32,576 nucleotides of DNA, taken from Psilocybe azurescens. Taxonomy: Eukaryota; Basidiomycota; Agaricomycetes; Agaricales; Agrocybaceae. Positions 1 to 11,545 of this stretch are shown here, in pieces. Where the stretch lies: contig JAJIRX010000858.1 in the NCBI GenBank assembly GCA_023853785.1, forward strand, positions 1-32,576, read 5' to 3'. How positions within the stretch are numbered: position 1 is the first letter of the stretch; every line of letters starts with the position of its first letter. Under the pieces are notes generated by a model, which was not told where the DNA came from, searched no databases, and saw only the letters and a program-made list of their open reading frames with translations. The position numbers and the translations under genes are program-made.

Positions 1-3000
1 CGATAGCGAGATTCAGCACTAGGAAATGTGTTCAAACTTGGCGAACAATATGACGTAGGATTTCTCATAGCAGATACAGTCCTGTCTGGTCTCAAGACAC
101 GCCGCTCGGTGGATGGGAAACTGTCTGGACTAGCTTGGTCGCATAGGGAACTGTCTGTGAGTCAAAGTATCAACTTATCCATATATATGATTACTTACTC
201 ATCTCGCAGATGTTCGAATACTTTCAAAGATCAATGACCCTGCTTTTTGTGCTCCGATCAGCGGTATCGAAGAGGCAGTGTGGCTCACTCATGAGACATT
301 TGCACTGACATTCGGGGTATTATCTCGCTATTTTGCTTTCTTCAAGTCTCTTTCCTCATCGTTTACTAGGATAGGGTGGAGCTATATCGTGTCAAGCTTG
401 TCAACGCCGATAACGAAAGCGTTGACGACGTTCGCTCAGCGGGGTCCCTTGTACAACTCCAGTAAGTTGACTTGACTACGATTTACCATCTTGCTCATAT
501 GCTGTAGACCAGAACTTATTCGCATATTGCTTGTTGGCGAACACAATACCATTAACTTTGATCACGACACTATAATAGTCACCAAATTTGCGAATGGATT
601 ACAAGAGAAACAAATAGTTTCGCATACTATATCTGGTAACAGAAACTTACGAAGTCCACAAGACGTTCCCCAAATCCTCTGGCATAAGGCAGAATCGGTC
701 CCGATGCCACCAAACCCGGTTCTCACATCAACATTGCCTTTGGAACTCGAGCTGATTATACAGGGATATTGTAGGTTTCCATGAATCAAGCGTCCCTTGT
801 ACTGATCTATTTATGTTTGAATCAGCCGACGGAATTTTGCGCCAGTTTTCGTTAGCTCAAATGGCTGGCAAATCTGATAATCCTCAAGCGTCAAGTTCCT
901 CCTCTTTGAAAACGTCAAGTCCTTCTCTTGGTGGATCCCTCGTCGGATTGCATATAGTTCAAAATCCTCGCACGAGGGAAAGATATGTCGTGGGAGGGGC
1001 AGACGACGGATCCATTGCCTTTTGGTCTTTGAGGTCACTCATGCCCTTCTTTTCCATATCTATCTGCTTATTTATTATGCTTATAGTAAATTTGAGCTGG
1101 TTGCTCGGTGGACGATATTCATTACACCTCTTGCAAAAGTCATTCAATTTGAAGCAGACAAAACGGGTCCACTGCGTGGCTGCGCATTATGCATTGCGCG
1201 GGATGGAACGATTGCTGTCATCGTCATCGATGGTTTACACTTGTGATTATCAATCTCGATTCGTTCTTTCGCCAACGCTGAATATTATTCTACAGTCACT
1301 ACCTCATTCCTGGGTCTGTTGCGCCTCTGAAACGCGTATGCCTTGGTGGAAACAACTTACTAGTGATCTATGGCGACCGACGTGCCCGATTGTGGGACTC
1401 TCAAACCAAGAGTTGTGGCGTTCATTTGGAGAAGACAAAGTAGATGAGCTCATGGGTCAAGGAGGATGGATTGAAATGTGAGTTTGTTTCAGTGCAGATG
1501 GCCATGTTGCGCTCGTCATAACTGGTTTAATAGGTCTTTGGACAAAGATGCGTCTGTTCCGAAGACTCTTTGGACTCCCATTGCAGATGCTATTGATAAA
1601 CAAGATAGTGGTAAATCTATTCAACTTATGTTATTTTTCAATAACTCAATCACTATTCTGGCAGCTGCTTCCCTAGTTCTTAACCTCGAGAAGGTGATAG
1701 TCGACTCAATTTCAGTGACTAAAACCATCAGCACCAGCCGAGATGAAGTTCGTGAAATCTTACTGGCCCTCGACAGGCTTCGCCTCATACTTTCAGTACT
1801 TTTAACTCCTGGTTTGAACTCCGATGTGGACTCGATTTGTTATGGAAAGTTAGGTGCACACCCTTCATCCGCCTTGGTTGGGCTTTCAAGGTAAGGTGTT
1901 AATTCTCAACTCTCAAAGGGCTCATCTGACATTGGTAATTAGTCCCGGCTCTACAACCCTTTTTCAGCCTGTTCAGCCTCAAGACTTATGGCGTATTTCA
2001 AACGTTGTGACAGCCTCTCGTGCTTTAGCGATCATTGCAGTTCTTCGAGCAATGAGTTTGTTCGAAGGTAATTTGTTTATTTATTCCTTTTTACGGAACT
2101 AATATTTGTTTAATTAAGAATTGACTGAAGGGGCAACCACAGTGATATCGTTTTACTCGAATTCTCTTGCAGCCTGTGTTGGCCCGGGGTTCAAGGCTCC
2201 GAGCCTTGAGTTCCTGGGAAAATTATGGTTTGAAGCTTCGAGTGAGCACAAAACAGTTATATACCGAGAAAAATGTTAATAATATGCAGATGAGCTACGA
2301 CAGCCAATCCGGAACTCCTATTTAATGCAACTATAGCCAACATGCCAGACGAAGAATCGATCGCAATGACTGAAATATGGCAGCATTATGGTGAGATCTT
2401 CGTCGAAATCCAATCTGTTCTATTCTGATCATTCTTCGGTGGCAGTACCGTCATTACAACCTGATGCAGAGAAGGAAACTGCAAACGCTGCTCTGGCCCT
2501 GTTCATATGCGGTTCTATCGCCTCTGAGAAATATACACTTTTATCTCCCAGGTAGGGCCGGTTCTTCGATACATATTTATCGCTGACTTCTCTTTTTCAG
2601 TGCATTAACAGATATTTCCAAATCTATCAGTCTATATCTCACAGATGAAAAATCTATCTATCGTATATTGGCGGTTGATCTCTGCTCGCGTGGCTTCAAT
2701 GTTTGGCAACATTATATTGATGCGATGGACATCCTTCGATCTCTATTTGATCTGGCCACAAGTGTGCGGAAGGATTCGATCTCTGTCCAAAATATAGGAA
2801 CTCAGGCAAGGTTGGCAGTGTTGTCAATCGCCTCGAATAATATGCCCCTGTTTATGGGGACGCTGTGTCTTGATATCCTATCTCCTCCAACTGTTGAGCA
2901 TCAGCGGTCTGTTTTGCAGATTCTAGCATTTTTGATCAGAAAGGTATTTATCTTCATGGTTTATCTATACTAATCTCCGCTAAGCCTTGTTCAGAGACCC

Positions 3001-3652
3001 TATATTTTGCAATCCAATCTTCCTCGTTTAATAGAAGCTGTTGTCAAATCTTTGGACCCTAACTCAACTTCGAATCGTGAGCTGGTATTGGACACTGCGA
3101 CCGAAATCATCGGTTATGTTGTCAAAACGTACGCTTTTTTCTTTTCTGTTTTTGGGCTTCCATTTCTACAAAGTATTAAAAATGACCGCAGATTCCCATC
3201 GGTGGACTTTCATATGGCTACACAAAGGCTTGCGGTGGGTACAAACGAAGGTGCCGTCGTCATGTACGATTGCAAAAATGCAATACGTCTCTACGTTCTC
3301 GAGGGGCACAAGAAACCGATAACGGCCTGCAGCTTCTCGCCTGACGGACGGAGGCTGATTACCATATCATTGAAGGATTCGAGCGTCCTTGTATGGAAGG
3401 TCGGGTCGAGCTTTGCTAGTTTCTTCAATCCCGGTGCACCTCCTCGCCAAGGGCACGGAGGATCGCAGCCATTTAAAACCTTAAACTTCAATATCGGCTC
3501 TGAAGGTAAGCACTTTTCTTCTTGGAGATTTATCCAAATGTAACGAGTGTCTTGCAGCCGAGATGACTACAGCCGAGACGCTAGAGCTTGTTCGAGTTGA
3601 ATGGATTGCTGATCGAAGTGTTAAAGTCAAAGATACGCCAAAAGTATCATGA
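1..3652 (+). CDS. WD40 protein, WDR7/rabconnectin-3-beta-like (3' part, 5' end outside window)
   Basis: Partial gene; its start lies before the window. I read introns at about 157-209, 317-369, 462-507, 771-825, 1035-1086, about 1243-1296, 1478-1533, 1611-1664, 1891-1942, 2068-2118, 2242-2289, 2391-2445, 2552-2600, 2944-2994, 3129-3191 and 3506-3557, with the stop at 3650-3652. WD-like blades include YVVGGADDGSIAFWSL, LLVIYGDRRARLWDSQ and, near the C-terminus, LEGHKKPITACSFSPDGR followed by SSVLVWKVGSSFASFF. The blade pair, the long helical middle and this C-terminal block match the WDR7 family. In animals WDR7 pairs with DMXL proteins in V-ATPase regulation; that role here is inference. Three single-base gaps (near 156, 1408 and 2311-2317) interrupt an otherwise continuous frame and look like sequence errors. 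A generic WD40 scaffold is the alternative. Confidence 0.72.
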
Positions 3653-3835
3653 CTTTCAGCACGTGACGTTGCGTTTTTTATATCACAAAGACGGATTTAT
3701 GGACATTTAATCTTTCTGTGCCTCTGAGTTTCAACTTTCGATACCGTACAAGGGTTATTATTACTGTACATGACGCCACCGATTAAATAATGGGCGTTTC
3801 GGCATGGGTAAAGGGACCGCCTGCTCAATTGATTT

Positions 3836-6215
3836 CTAGTCGATATTGCAAGCCCCATCCCTTAATGCACACCACTGTGGCTGGAGAGCAATGGCATTGA
3901 TGCCTCTCTGCACCATCCTGAAACGTAAATCATGAAGACGAGGCAGCGCAGAAAGGACATTGACCGCGCTGCCATCAGGGAGTTTTGCGCCCGTCCAAAA
4001 TATCTAGAAAAGCATTTTAATCAGCAGTTTCGCTCAATTATATTGATGATGCAAACTAACCTCTGCCGAGGCAGCTGCTCGTGGCCAGACGATGCTGTCG
4101 AGATTCTGTGGTGAAGATTGTTCTGCCCATAAAAGCTGCTCGCCTGTGGTATACGCGAGGTTGGTTAGGTGGAGGTAGTATCAGTTAAGGGGAGAGAAGC
4201 GTACCTCCAAGCACAAGGGGGATCTCTTTGCGCTTAGATTGGCAAGCGGGTCGAAGGTGTATGCCTACGTTCATCGATAAGACGTCAATTCAGAAAATAG
4301 TGCCTTATTTATACCTTTTGCCAGGACTTGAAAAGGATCGCACCAGCTATTTCTATGAGAAGGCAGAAGATCAGGCTATGAAGCCGAGCTGGGATCTCAG
4401 GCAACTTACGCTGTAGGGTCGTTTCCAATCCATTCACCAGCTCCGCAGTCCTAGAAAAGACTATGTAAGGGCCAATTTTGGTCGTGGCATAAAATGGAAA
4501 CAAACCAGATAGAAGAAATCAGAAGGTCCATGAACGAGTCTGAGGCCCTTAGCTGCCACAGCTGCTGCATTTTGAGACGATATCCAGACCCTGTGGAGGT
4601 AGCAGTTGTTCCAGATCTTGTATATTCACATTCTGGTAGAGGATAAAATCACATAACAACTGTTTGATTAGACAAAGTAACGTTGTGTTCGAGCGCCATC
4701 TCTGAAATTTCATGCGTATATTAATAAATTTCATCAGATATATACGCAAATATCGTACCTTCCCATACAACGGGTGTCTTGCCAATGGCCTTCAAAGCAC
4801 CGTGTGTGGCTTGGGTGAAGGTATCGAGAGCCTGCTCCAATGTTTTCCCAGAAGCTCCCTCAGGTCTGTCTGGGTTTGGGGAATCTTGCGTATAACAATT
4901 GACGTTAAGCTCATCGCCGCCTGTGCTGAACAATGTCGATGGAAGGGTCTTTGCAATAGATGTGATGAGCGAGGGCAGTAAAGTTGGTGGTAGCAGCAGA
5001 GGCAAGGCGGAGTTGGCCTGCAGGTGGTTCGTTGGCGAATGACTCCCATGGTGTAGCTTGTGCGCATGCGATGTGCTCTGGGTGCGAGGTCGATATTATG
5101 GCTGTGTGTCCTGGAGTGTCAATTTCCTATGAGGTCGAAGAATTTAATTTCAATACGAGCCAATAGTTAGCTGGAGGTTAACTTACGACTAGAACATCGA
5201 TTCCTCGCTTCACAAAGTATTTCAGCTGAAGATACAAAGGTCTTGAGAGTAAGTTTAGCTTACAGTACCAGCGTACGTAACGATGTCCTGAACATCTGCA
5301 CTAGAATAAATCTCCTGGCTGGAATATGCGCCTTTCTGCGCCAATTCGGGGAATCCAGGCACAGTCAACGGGAAGCTCTGTGAATCGGTGACGTGCCAAT
5401 GGAACTGGCTCATCTAATGAATGGTTGTCAAAAAATGCACCATTTGGCGGCACATATGTGCATACCTTGACCATACTCATGGCGTCCAAAGTTCGTTTAA
5501 TGTCACTGACTGCGAAGCTAGAAAGTGAACTCATTTTTAAGAAGCAAAAAGACTGCAAATGGCTCTAGGACTTACAAATTTCGCGATGTATCCAACATGA
5601 AGCCACGGTAAGGCTACCAGATGCGTTAAAACGAGAAGCTGAAGATAATTGACAGACGTACAAATGCTGGAGAATCATTAGTGATGGTAACTGGAGCTTG
5701 GTACGCGTAAGTGACGCCCGTAGAATCGTCGTACCACAGCTGCTCAAAGGTTGTCAATCCACGGAATAGCCCTAAAGACGAGCTAGCGGTTATAGTTGCT
5801 ATTCCTCCATTAGAGCTCGGTAATGTAAGGGAGTACGATTCAGTCCTTTTAGCAATATCTTTTGTAGCCTCCTGCATGATCGGGTTGACCGTTCCTCCAG
5901 CACTCGGAGTCAAGGACAGAGTTAACTTCGATAGCGATGGTGCGTGGGTCAACGCAGCACTATCAGTGGCACCACGTCCAACAACGAGTCTTTGATGTTT
6001 GTCGGACCGCAAGCGCGTTTTGTGCGCGAAATGGCGTCCTGGAGATCTTGAGGCACCTTAGATATACCATTGACTTGGATATCAAATCCAGACGAAAGTT
6101 TCACGAGGGTGGAGCCTGTTTGGAGCGAACGAGGTATTGGCCATAGCGCGAATGCCGAGTGGCATACGCCTAAGCTAAAGACGAAAAGGAGAACCGGCGA
6201 GTTGTTGATCTTCAT
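3836..6215 (-). CDS. Secreted beta-N-acetylhexosaminidase (GH20)
   Basis: Releases terminal N-acetylglucosamine from chitin oligomers and glycans; expected outside the cell or in vacuoles. The start at 6215 opens a signal peptide (MKINNSPVLLFVFSLGVCHS) followed by the small N-terminal GH20 domain. The catalytic barrel shows MSQFHWHVTDSQSFPL (from about residue 216), RGIDVLVEIDTPGH, the acid/base pair in STLFSTGGDE (about D343-E344), VWISSQ, GEQLLWAEQ and SIVWPRAAASAEIFW. Thirteen exons: 5662-6215, 5576-5613, 5466-5517, 5264-5413, 5187-5207 (21 nt), 4759-5126, 4653-4701, 4506-4590, 4410-4450, 4315-4352, 4205-4264, 4061-4143 and 3836-4003. The model closes exactly at 568 residues if four single-base indels are corrected (6018-6021, 4973-4975, 4331-4334, 4217-4221). 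No catalytic motif is lost. It is divergent from the DCAF4-like gene. Confidence 0.93.
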
Positions 6216-6269
6216 GCTGAGTTCGCAAGTTAGGGATCAGACCTCAACATTGTTGACGTGGCCAGGCAT

Positions 6270-6275
6270 TTTATA
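6270..6275 (-). promoter_or_regulatory. TATA box of the hexosaminidase gene
   Basis: On the minus strand TATAAA lies about 55 bp upstream of the hexosaminidase ATG at 6215, a normal distance for a fungal core promoter. Confidence 0.5.
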
Positions 6276-6981
6276 GTCTTTGGAAATTGCACCAATTCGT
6301 AAGTAGGGCAGTCAGCCGACCCTAGTCAACTTCGTTCAGCGATCTTAAAATAGCATAAAAGTATGGAGGTCGCTGTTGGCAACTTCGATCTGCACTTCTG
6401 AACGTATGGAGCGGTTAGAGAAGCAAGGCAGTCGACGGCAGCGTGAGTAAAACATACCCTCAGAGCTTAACCGAATCCCGATGCGGTCATAGCTAAATTT
6501 ACGATTGCCTCCCCTTCCATCCACAGAGCATAGCAGGCGTCCAGTAACACCGTGTTCAACTGCAGCAAGCTGTCAGCCAGTAATCCCCGTATGGGTGATA
6601 TAGACTCAATAAGTCCCTCTCTCACTTAATGCCAGCGTGGCACACGAGGATCATAATCCGAGAAGTATTTAGCAAAAAGTCAAAGCTCATGAAAGCCATG
6701 GCCATGAGTCTTTTTACTCGCTTGAAAGGCATCGTTACTGAATAATACCTCAGTAGGTATTTCAGACGGCTTTACGTCAGAAAAAGAAAAACATATTGCT
6801 GAGTGTTTGGTAGAGTACATAATAGTAAGAATGGTGACGCCGGCTTCGAACTTCAGATCTTCAGAACCGCTGCGGGAAATAGTTACATAAGCAATCCACT
6901 ACATACGCGGGCCGCCCTCAAACTTCCAAGGACCAAAGGACTGAGGACGCAACGTTCATCATTCAACGGTTCTGCTTACAT
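6276..6981. other. Bidirectional intergenic region between the GH20 and DCAF4-like genes
   Basis: About 700 bp between two divergent genes, so it must hold both promoters. I see no convincing coding exon. The one clear structure is a perfect 7-bp inverted repeat, AATACCT-CAGT-AGGTATT, at 6744-6761, which could be a dimeric regulator site or chance. No recognised factor motif can be assigned with confidence. Confidence 0.4.
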
Positions 6982-8775
6982 ATGCCAGCAGAGCTCCCTG
7001 GCCTGTATTGGGACGAAACTCGGAATCGGTACTTTCCTCTGTCCTCGCGGCCCAAACCACCACCACCTGCAGCTAGCACAATCTCCAGCAACCTTCGCAA
7101 GGACTCGCCCAAATTAGAAGTAACTTCGCGATCTCAGTTAGAGACAGCGAAGAGGAGGAAACATCAAAATGTTCCTTGGCATACAAACGTACGAATGCTT
7201 TCGGGTAACAGCTACACACGCGCACTGAGGGATGCACAGTAAAATTTTCCTGTTTCTTCCTTTGTCACTTGCTTAGTGCCGATCTTCCAGTGAGATTCTC
7301 TGCTTCCAATACGCATCGACTTCACGTGTAACCCTGGAAAGACTACCTACACTTGGACCTATACAAGCCTTTTGTGTAAGTCAATCTTTTGGTCCACACT
7401 TCTGTACGTTAATTAATTTATCAGCAATCTCCAGTCGACTCGTGTGGGGGACACGACCTGGCACTTGGCGGGAGATGATCAGGGATGGCTTTATACCAGG
7501 CAGGCTCCAGGAGGGCTGGATCAGTAAACGATATGCATCGGTGGATCGCAGACCCAATCATGAGGTCCTCTGATCCGGTAAGTGCATATCGTTTTTATCG
7601 TCATCCCTTCTCAATTTGCATAGATATCCTCCATATCTACATCGGGATCACATTGCATGTACGTCTACTCCTCTGCATCTCTCAGTAAATCGCCATTACT
7701 CAAATACATGTAGAGTTTCTTGTATGGGACCTGGGAAGGTGTCCGTACAGAATATGATCGATCCAGAGTGCGTCCGAACGTCACTATGTGGCGAACTATG
7801 TAAGATATTTACACATCACACAGGCTCCTCTTTCTACTAAAATTCAACTCGGTTCATGATATACGGACCTCTCATCTTCAAGGCCCGTCTCTGGTCTTAG
7901 GTATATGCCTCTGCATCCTGTTGTACACTCTGTCTAACGAAAGAGTCCAGGTGCCAGCAAAAAGGCTGCATACCTTTCGGACATCGATGTTTCAAGGGTG
8001 CCTGAACACTTGGTTACTAATAGTGATGTATTTTCTATTGCCCGACAGACAGTTTGTATATTTTCGTTTTATTATTCAATGCCGTTCTAATGCTGTTTCG
8101 CAGTCCTTGGTGTACACCGGTTCTCGATCTGGCACCGTCCATCGGTTTGATATGCGCACGCCGAAACATAAGAATCAAATTCTTTTCGATAACCGCTTTG
8201 GGATTAGCCCTCGCAGTTCAGTTGTTCACCTGGATATCATCCGGGACCGTGAACTTCTAATGAGCCATCTGAATGGCGATGTATGTTTTGCTATTTTCAT
8301 TAGCCAGCGGCCACCGTCTGATGCCGCTTATAGCTTCTCACATATGACCTTCGATTCGCATCCGAGTTCGCGCATATATCCCCAACACGCATCTTCGAAG
8401 GCCACATTAATAGCTACACGCACAATTTGGTACGTGCTTTCTTAGAATAAGAGTGTGGGTTGAATAATCGCTCGCTTCACGATTAGGGAATAACGAATTG
8501 ACCACGAAAGAGATCTCCTATACGCCGCCGGTCAAGATCGTCGTATTAGAGCCTGGTCTTTGCGCACCGGCGCACCACTTATCCCTCAACCATCGGAGCG
8601 TTACACGACCAAACATGCAAACCCTCTGGCGACCACATTCTCTGATTCAATATACTCGCTTCGGATAGCGAATGAGCTTAGCAAAGAAGGGGTTTCGTTG
8701 TGGGCTGCTTCAGGTCGTGAGCTTTATGAGTTCCATCTCGGTCAACGTGGATTGGGCTCCAAAAATTGGCGTTGA
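6982..8775 (+). CDS. DCAF4/WDR21-like WD40 protein
   Basis: Probably a substrate receptor or scaffold of the WDR21 family, which binds DDB1-CUL4 ubiquitin ligases in animals; that role is inferred from the family. The start at 6982 gives the N-terminal signature LPGLYWDETRNRYFPL, typical of DCAF4. Blades include WHLAGDDQGWLYT, SLVYTGSRSGTVHRFDMRTP, LLTYDLRF and LLYAAGQDRRIRAWSLRTG. Exons: 6982-7238, 7291-7375, 7435-7577, 7624-7658, 7714-7900, 7951-8051, 8104-8280, 8334-8429 and 8487-8775. The total is in frame at 456 residues if three single-base indels are corrected (missing base near 7521-7524 and 7835-7837, extra A at 8496-8497). The possible 24-bp intron at 7800-7823 is rejected because read-through is coding. 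The 3' end is the least certain part. Confidence 0.75.
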
Positions 8776-9428
8776 AAATCCACAGACCGGACTTTGTTGT
8801 GAACCGGGTTGGTATTTACGTGAAAAGGCCATCCCAGTGGATTCATCACGTCTACTTGCAGAGTTTCGACGCCTCCGACAGCAACCTCTAGGCACTACTT
8901 CTCAGAATAGAAAGATGATCACCACAACTACAGCAAGAGGCGCATTCTGTACCTTCGCTATGAGGGTCACTACAATTCACGCTTCCCGTAGCTTCCATGT
9001 TGCATATTTTTCACGGCGGTAATACATTGTTCAAAGGCCCTTGCACTGTGAAGTGCTACACCAATACTGCTACTGAATATTTCAAAAATTGGGCCAGTTG
9101 TGTGCGAATTCGGGTATCGTTTGTGCCCTTGCACATGATTGGATTCATAAAGCCTTTGAGTTGTTCAAGAAGCCTTTTGTTTTCTATCATTGCTAATTCT
9201 GAGTGAGCCATAATGCAATAGCAATAGGAATCATTGAGATCGATTAAATTTTGCCTTCTCTGATGTGTCATCAGCGCATCTAATGCTAATCTAATCATGA
9301 AAACCGATTCCTGAGCACGGATCAATGCCGGGGAGCAAAACAGGGCCTAAATGTACTTTGCACGATACTTATACTCTTAGCGGACCACGTGCGGCGATTT
9401 GAGCCTGCCCTGAACGAAGAATGGCTCG
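8776..9428. other. 3' flank of DCAF4-like gene, no gene seen
   Basis: Presumed 3' UTR and intergenic DNA. Open frames on both strands here (for example 9056-9325 minus) have no family resemblance and no splice structure that would join them into a gene. Nothing else is recognised. Confidence 0.35.
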
Positions 9429-9436
9429 TATTTAAA
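9429..9436 (+). promoter_or_regulatory. TATA-like element upstream of a candidate spliced transcript
   Basis: TATTTAAA lies about 70 bp upstream of an excellent 5' splice site at 9506. An E-box-like CACGTG (9386-9391) is about 40 bp further upstream. The spacing suggests a core promoter with transcription starting near 9460. It is motif evidence only. Confidence 0.3.
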
Positions 9437-9811
9437 CCTTTCCATCCCCTTCCAAATTCCCCAGGAGAGAACTCTCCCAGCCCCTTGTACTCGAGAGATT
9501 AAACGGTAAGTAACTTCATTTTTAAGAACTCGATCGTACACATCTGATAGTGTTCGATGTCTTATAGTCTCGTATCGGCAGTTGACGTCGTGTATGTTAG
9601 AGTTACTTGTGGTTGTCGCGGTAGAGGCTTGATAACCTGTACGTTCCTTCTTTATTCCTTCTTTCATCCAATGCTAATACGGAACTCTAACAGTCACCCC
9701 GATGATTCGGTGACTTGCCCGTGGAGTAATACACCCACGTCGGCATGAGCTCCGTACCTGTGGAGAAGCACCATAGCATAGTTTTCAGTCATGTCCCGCC
9801 AAAATGGGGCT

Positions 9812-9829
9812 CTAGCGACGAGTCGCTAG
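9812..9829. repeat. Perfect inverted repeat (8-bp arms, 2-nt loop)
   Basis: CTAGCGAC-GA-GTCGCTAG is a perfect palindrome, either an RNA hairpin or a DNA dimer site. It is downstream of the two introns of the candidate transcript and 30 bp before a second hairpin. Confidence 0.6.
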
Positions 9830-9859
9830 CTGATTTTATAGCGAATGGAAGCGGCACTT

Positions 9860-9883
9860 CCCTGGACTACATACGGTCCAGGG
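9860..9883. repeat. Perfect inverted repeat (7-bp arms, 10-nt loop)
   Basis: CCCTGGA and TCCAGGG flank a 10-nt loop. Together with the palindrome at 9812-9829 it makes the end of the candidate transcript strongly structured. Confidence 0.55.
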
Positions 9884-9890
9884 TATCAGG

Positions 9891-10318
9891 TTGACATTCA
9901 AATCAAATAACCCAGGCCCTCCTTTCTCCGACGACGGTGCACATTCAATTTTCTGCGGTTTATTCTATGTCGTAAGATAGACTCGCTGTCCTGTCGTTGA
10001 CTGGATCCCATTTAAACGAATATATATGGGTTTCAGAGTTTAATGGAGCTGAATTTGAGTTGTCCACCCTCTAAAATATGCAGAATTAGTGAAGCAACAA
10101 GAAGCACTAAATTCCGGCTTCTGTAGTGATAGGCTGACAGCGGGCGCTAGTGGATCGCCATCTGTAGGTGCGGAAGTTCATGCCATAACCGCGGCGCTTG
10201 GGTTCTTGTCAGATTATAACAAGGTGGGTATGAAAGTCATTCGGGTTCGGGATGGAAACGAATCAACGTGGACAGCAAGCAGAATACATTGTCCATTTTA
10301 TCATTTAAACCAGGAAAC
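9891..10318. other. Region 3' of TRP4, unassigned open frame
   Basis: Mostly TRP4 3' flank. On the plus strand an open frame of about 90 codons starts after a stop near 10059 and runs to 10340, antisense to the TRP4 end. It has no ATG at its start and no family I recognise, though it contains GASGSPSVGAEVHAITAALG. I do not call it a gene. Confidence 0.3.
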
Positions 10319-11545
10319 TCACCCTCCAGCAGCAAGTTGACAAGATGAGTTTGAGATATGAATACAAAGCAAATGATGAAATTTATGAAAAGAAACCCCT
10401 CGCTTGCCTGCGTCGCGGAAAATGGTCAATGCCTCCCATGCTTTTCCTGAAGTGATACTGTCGCGCGCAAGCTTAGCACCTTCCACATAATCCTTTGCGA
10501 TGCCAGCTACCACCAATAGTGCAGATGCATTCAAAAGCACAAAGTCTAGGACGGGTATGAGATTGTCTGGAATCTTTTCGCCCACGGTCAGCAGTGTCGT
10601 GAACGTCTCTGCGTTCTCTTGAGGCCCACCTCCCGCTACGGCTGTAAGCGGGTGAACGGGCAGACCGAAATCGGCGGGCGTCAGTGTGATGGTTTTGACG
10701 TTGCCGTCTTTAAGCTCCCAGACATGCGTTGGTCCAGCGCAGCTGATTTCATCGAGGCCCTCGAATCCGCATACGACCAACGCACGCTCGACGCCGCCTT
10801 CCTTCAGCGAATGGGCAAACGTGAGCCCAATCTCGCGTTCTGCAACACCGAGGACCATTCCACGAGGACATGCGGGGTTGATGAGCGGCCCGAGGACATT
10901 GAACATGGTACGGAACGGCAGGGATTTGCGATACGGCGCGATCATCGCCAACGCTGGGTGGTAATGTGGGGCCAGAATGAACGTGAATGGTATGCGGGGG
11001 ATGGGTGTGGGTATACCAGGAGTGGGAGCTGTGAAGAGGCATTCTAGGGACTCAAGAAGGTCTGCAGATCCAGATGATGATGTCGATGCTCGACTTCCGT
11101 GCTATACGACGAGAAGTAAAAAAAAGTGTCGGCTAGATTGGCGGAAAATAGATAAAACTAGACACCGATAACACACCTTGATAACGCGCGCACCGGCACC
11201 AGCAGCCACTACCGCCGCTGTCGTACTGACATTAAACAGGTTGTACCCATCTCCGCCTGTTCCGACGATGTCAACTACAAAGTCGCCCTCGGCATCCTGC
11301 ACTGAGGCCTTCAAAGCGTGTTCGCGCAACACACTAGCTGCTGCTGCCAGCGACTCTGGCCGCCTCTCCACCCGATGGATATGCAGCGCAGTCAAAAATG
11401 CTCCGATCTGTGCTGGATGGAGGATATCGGGCGTAAATAGATGGCTGAGCGCCTCTCTGACATCGTCGGCAGTGAAATATTCGGGTGTCTGGACGAGCTT
11501 GTTCAACAGGAGACGAAACGACTGAGCCGTGTATTCATTGGCCAT
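10319..11545 (-). CDS. TRP4: Anthranilate phosphoribosyltransferase
   Basis: Transfers phosphoribose from PRPP to anthranilate, the second committed step of tryptophan synthesis; cytosolic. Two exons, 11177-11545 and 10319-11101, with an intron at 11102-11176 in phase 0. The glycine-rich loop GTGGDGYNLFNVST binds PRPP. The K-H-G motif is split by the intron (VIK | HGSRASTSSSGSADLLE). FNVLGPLINPACPRG and a DE pair in GLDEISCAGPTHVW follow. The start at 11545 (MANEYTAQSFRLL, in a CCATGG context) fits fungal homologues; an in-frame ATG at 11590 would add 15 residues. The last 20 or so residues after FRDAGKR look atypical and may hide an unrecognised 3' intron. Codon third positions are more GC-rich than in the sedolisins. 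A weak Gcn4-like TGACTCC lies at 11746-11752. Length is 383 residues. Confidence 0.93.

Larger units (their letters stand above)
9460..9890 (+). ncRNA. Candidate spliced non-coding transcript
   Basis: Two near-ideal fungal introns lie in tandem on the plus strand: 9506-9567 (GTAAGT...CTGAT...TAG, 62 bp) and 9639-9693 (GTACGT...GCTAAT...ACAG, 55 bp). They frame a 71-nt exon at 9568-9638. No frame through the three exons gives an ATG-initiated protein longer than about a dozen residues, because the first exon has no usable ATG. The last exon runs into two perfect hairpins (9812-9829 and 9860-9883). I could not match U1-U6, U3, SRP, RNase P/MRP or a telomerase template. It may be a long non-coding RNA, an unrecognised structural RNA, or the 5' leader of a gene I cannot see. 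The ends are approximate. Confidence 0.3.

Noticed and set aside
5226..5263. 38-bp intron in the hexosaminidase gene
   Set aside because: A 56-bp intron ending at 5208 is in the normal size range and gives the usual GH20 spacing before RGIDVLVEIDTPGH.
7800..7823. 24-bp GT-AG intron in the DCAF4-like gene
   Set aside because: Too short for a spliceosomal intron; reading through gives continuous coding sequence (GELCKIFTHHTGSSFY).
11178..11525. Plus-strand open frame across TRP4
   Set aside because: It is the antisense shadow of the well-supported first TRP4 exon.
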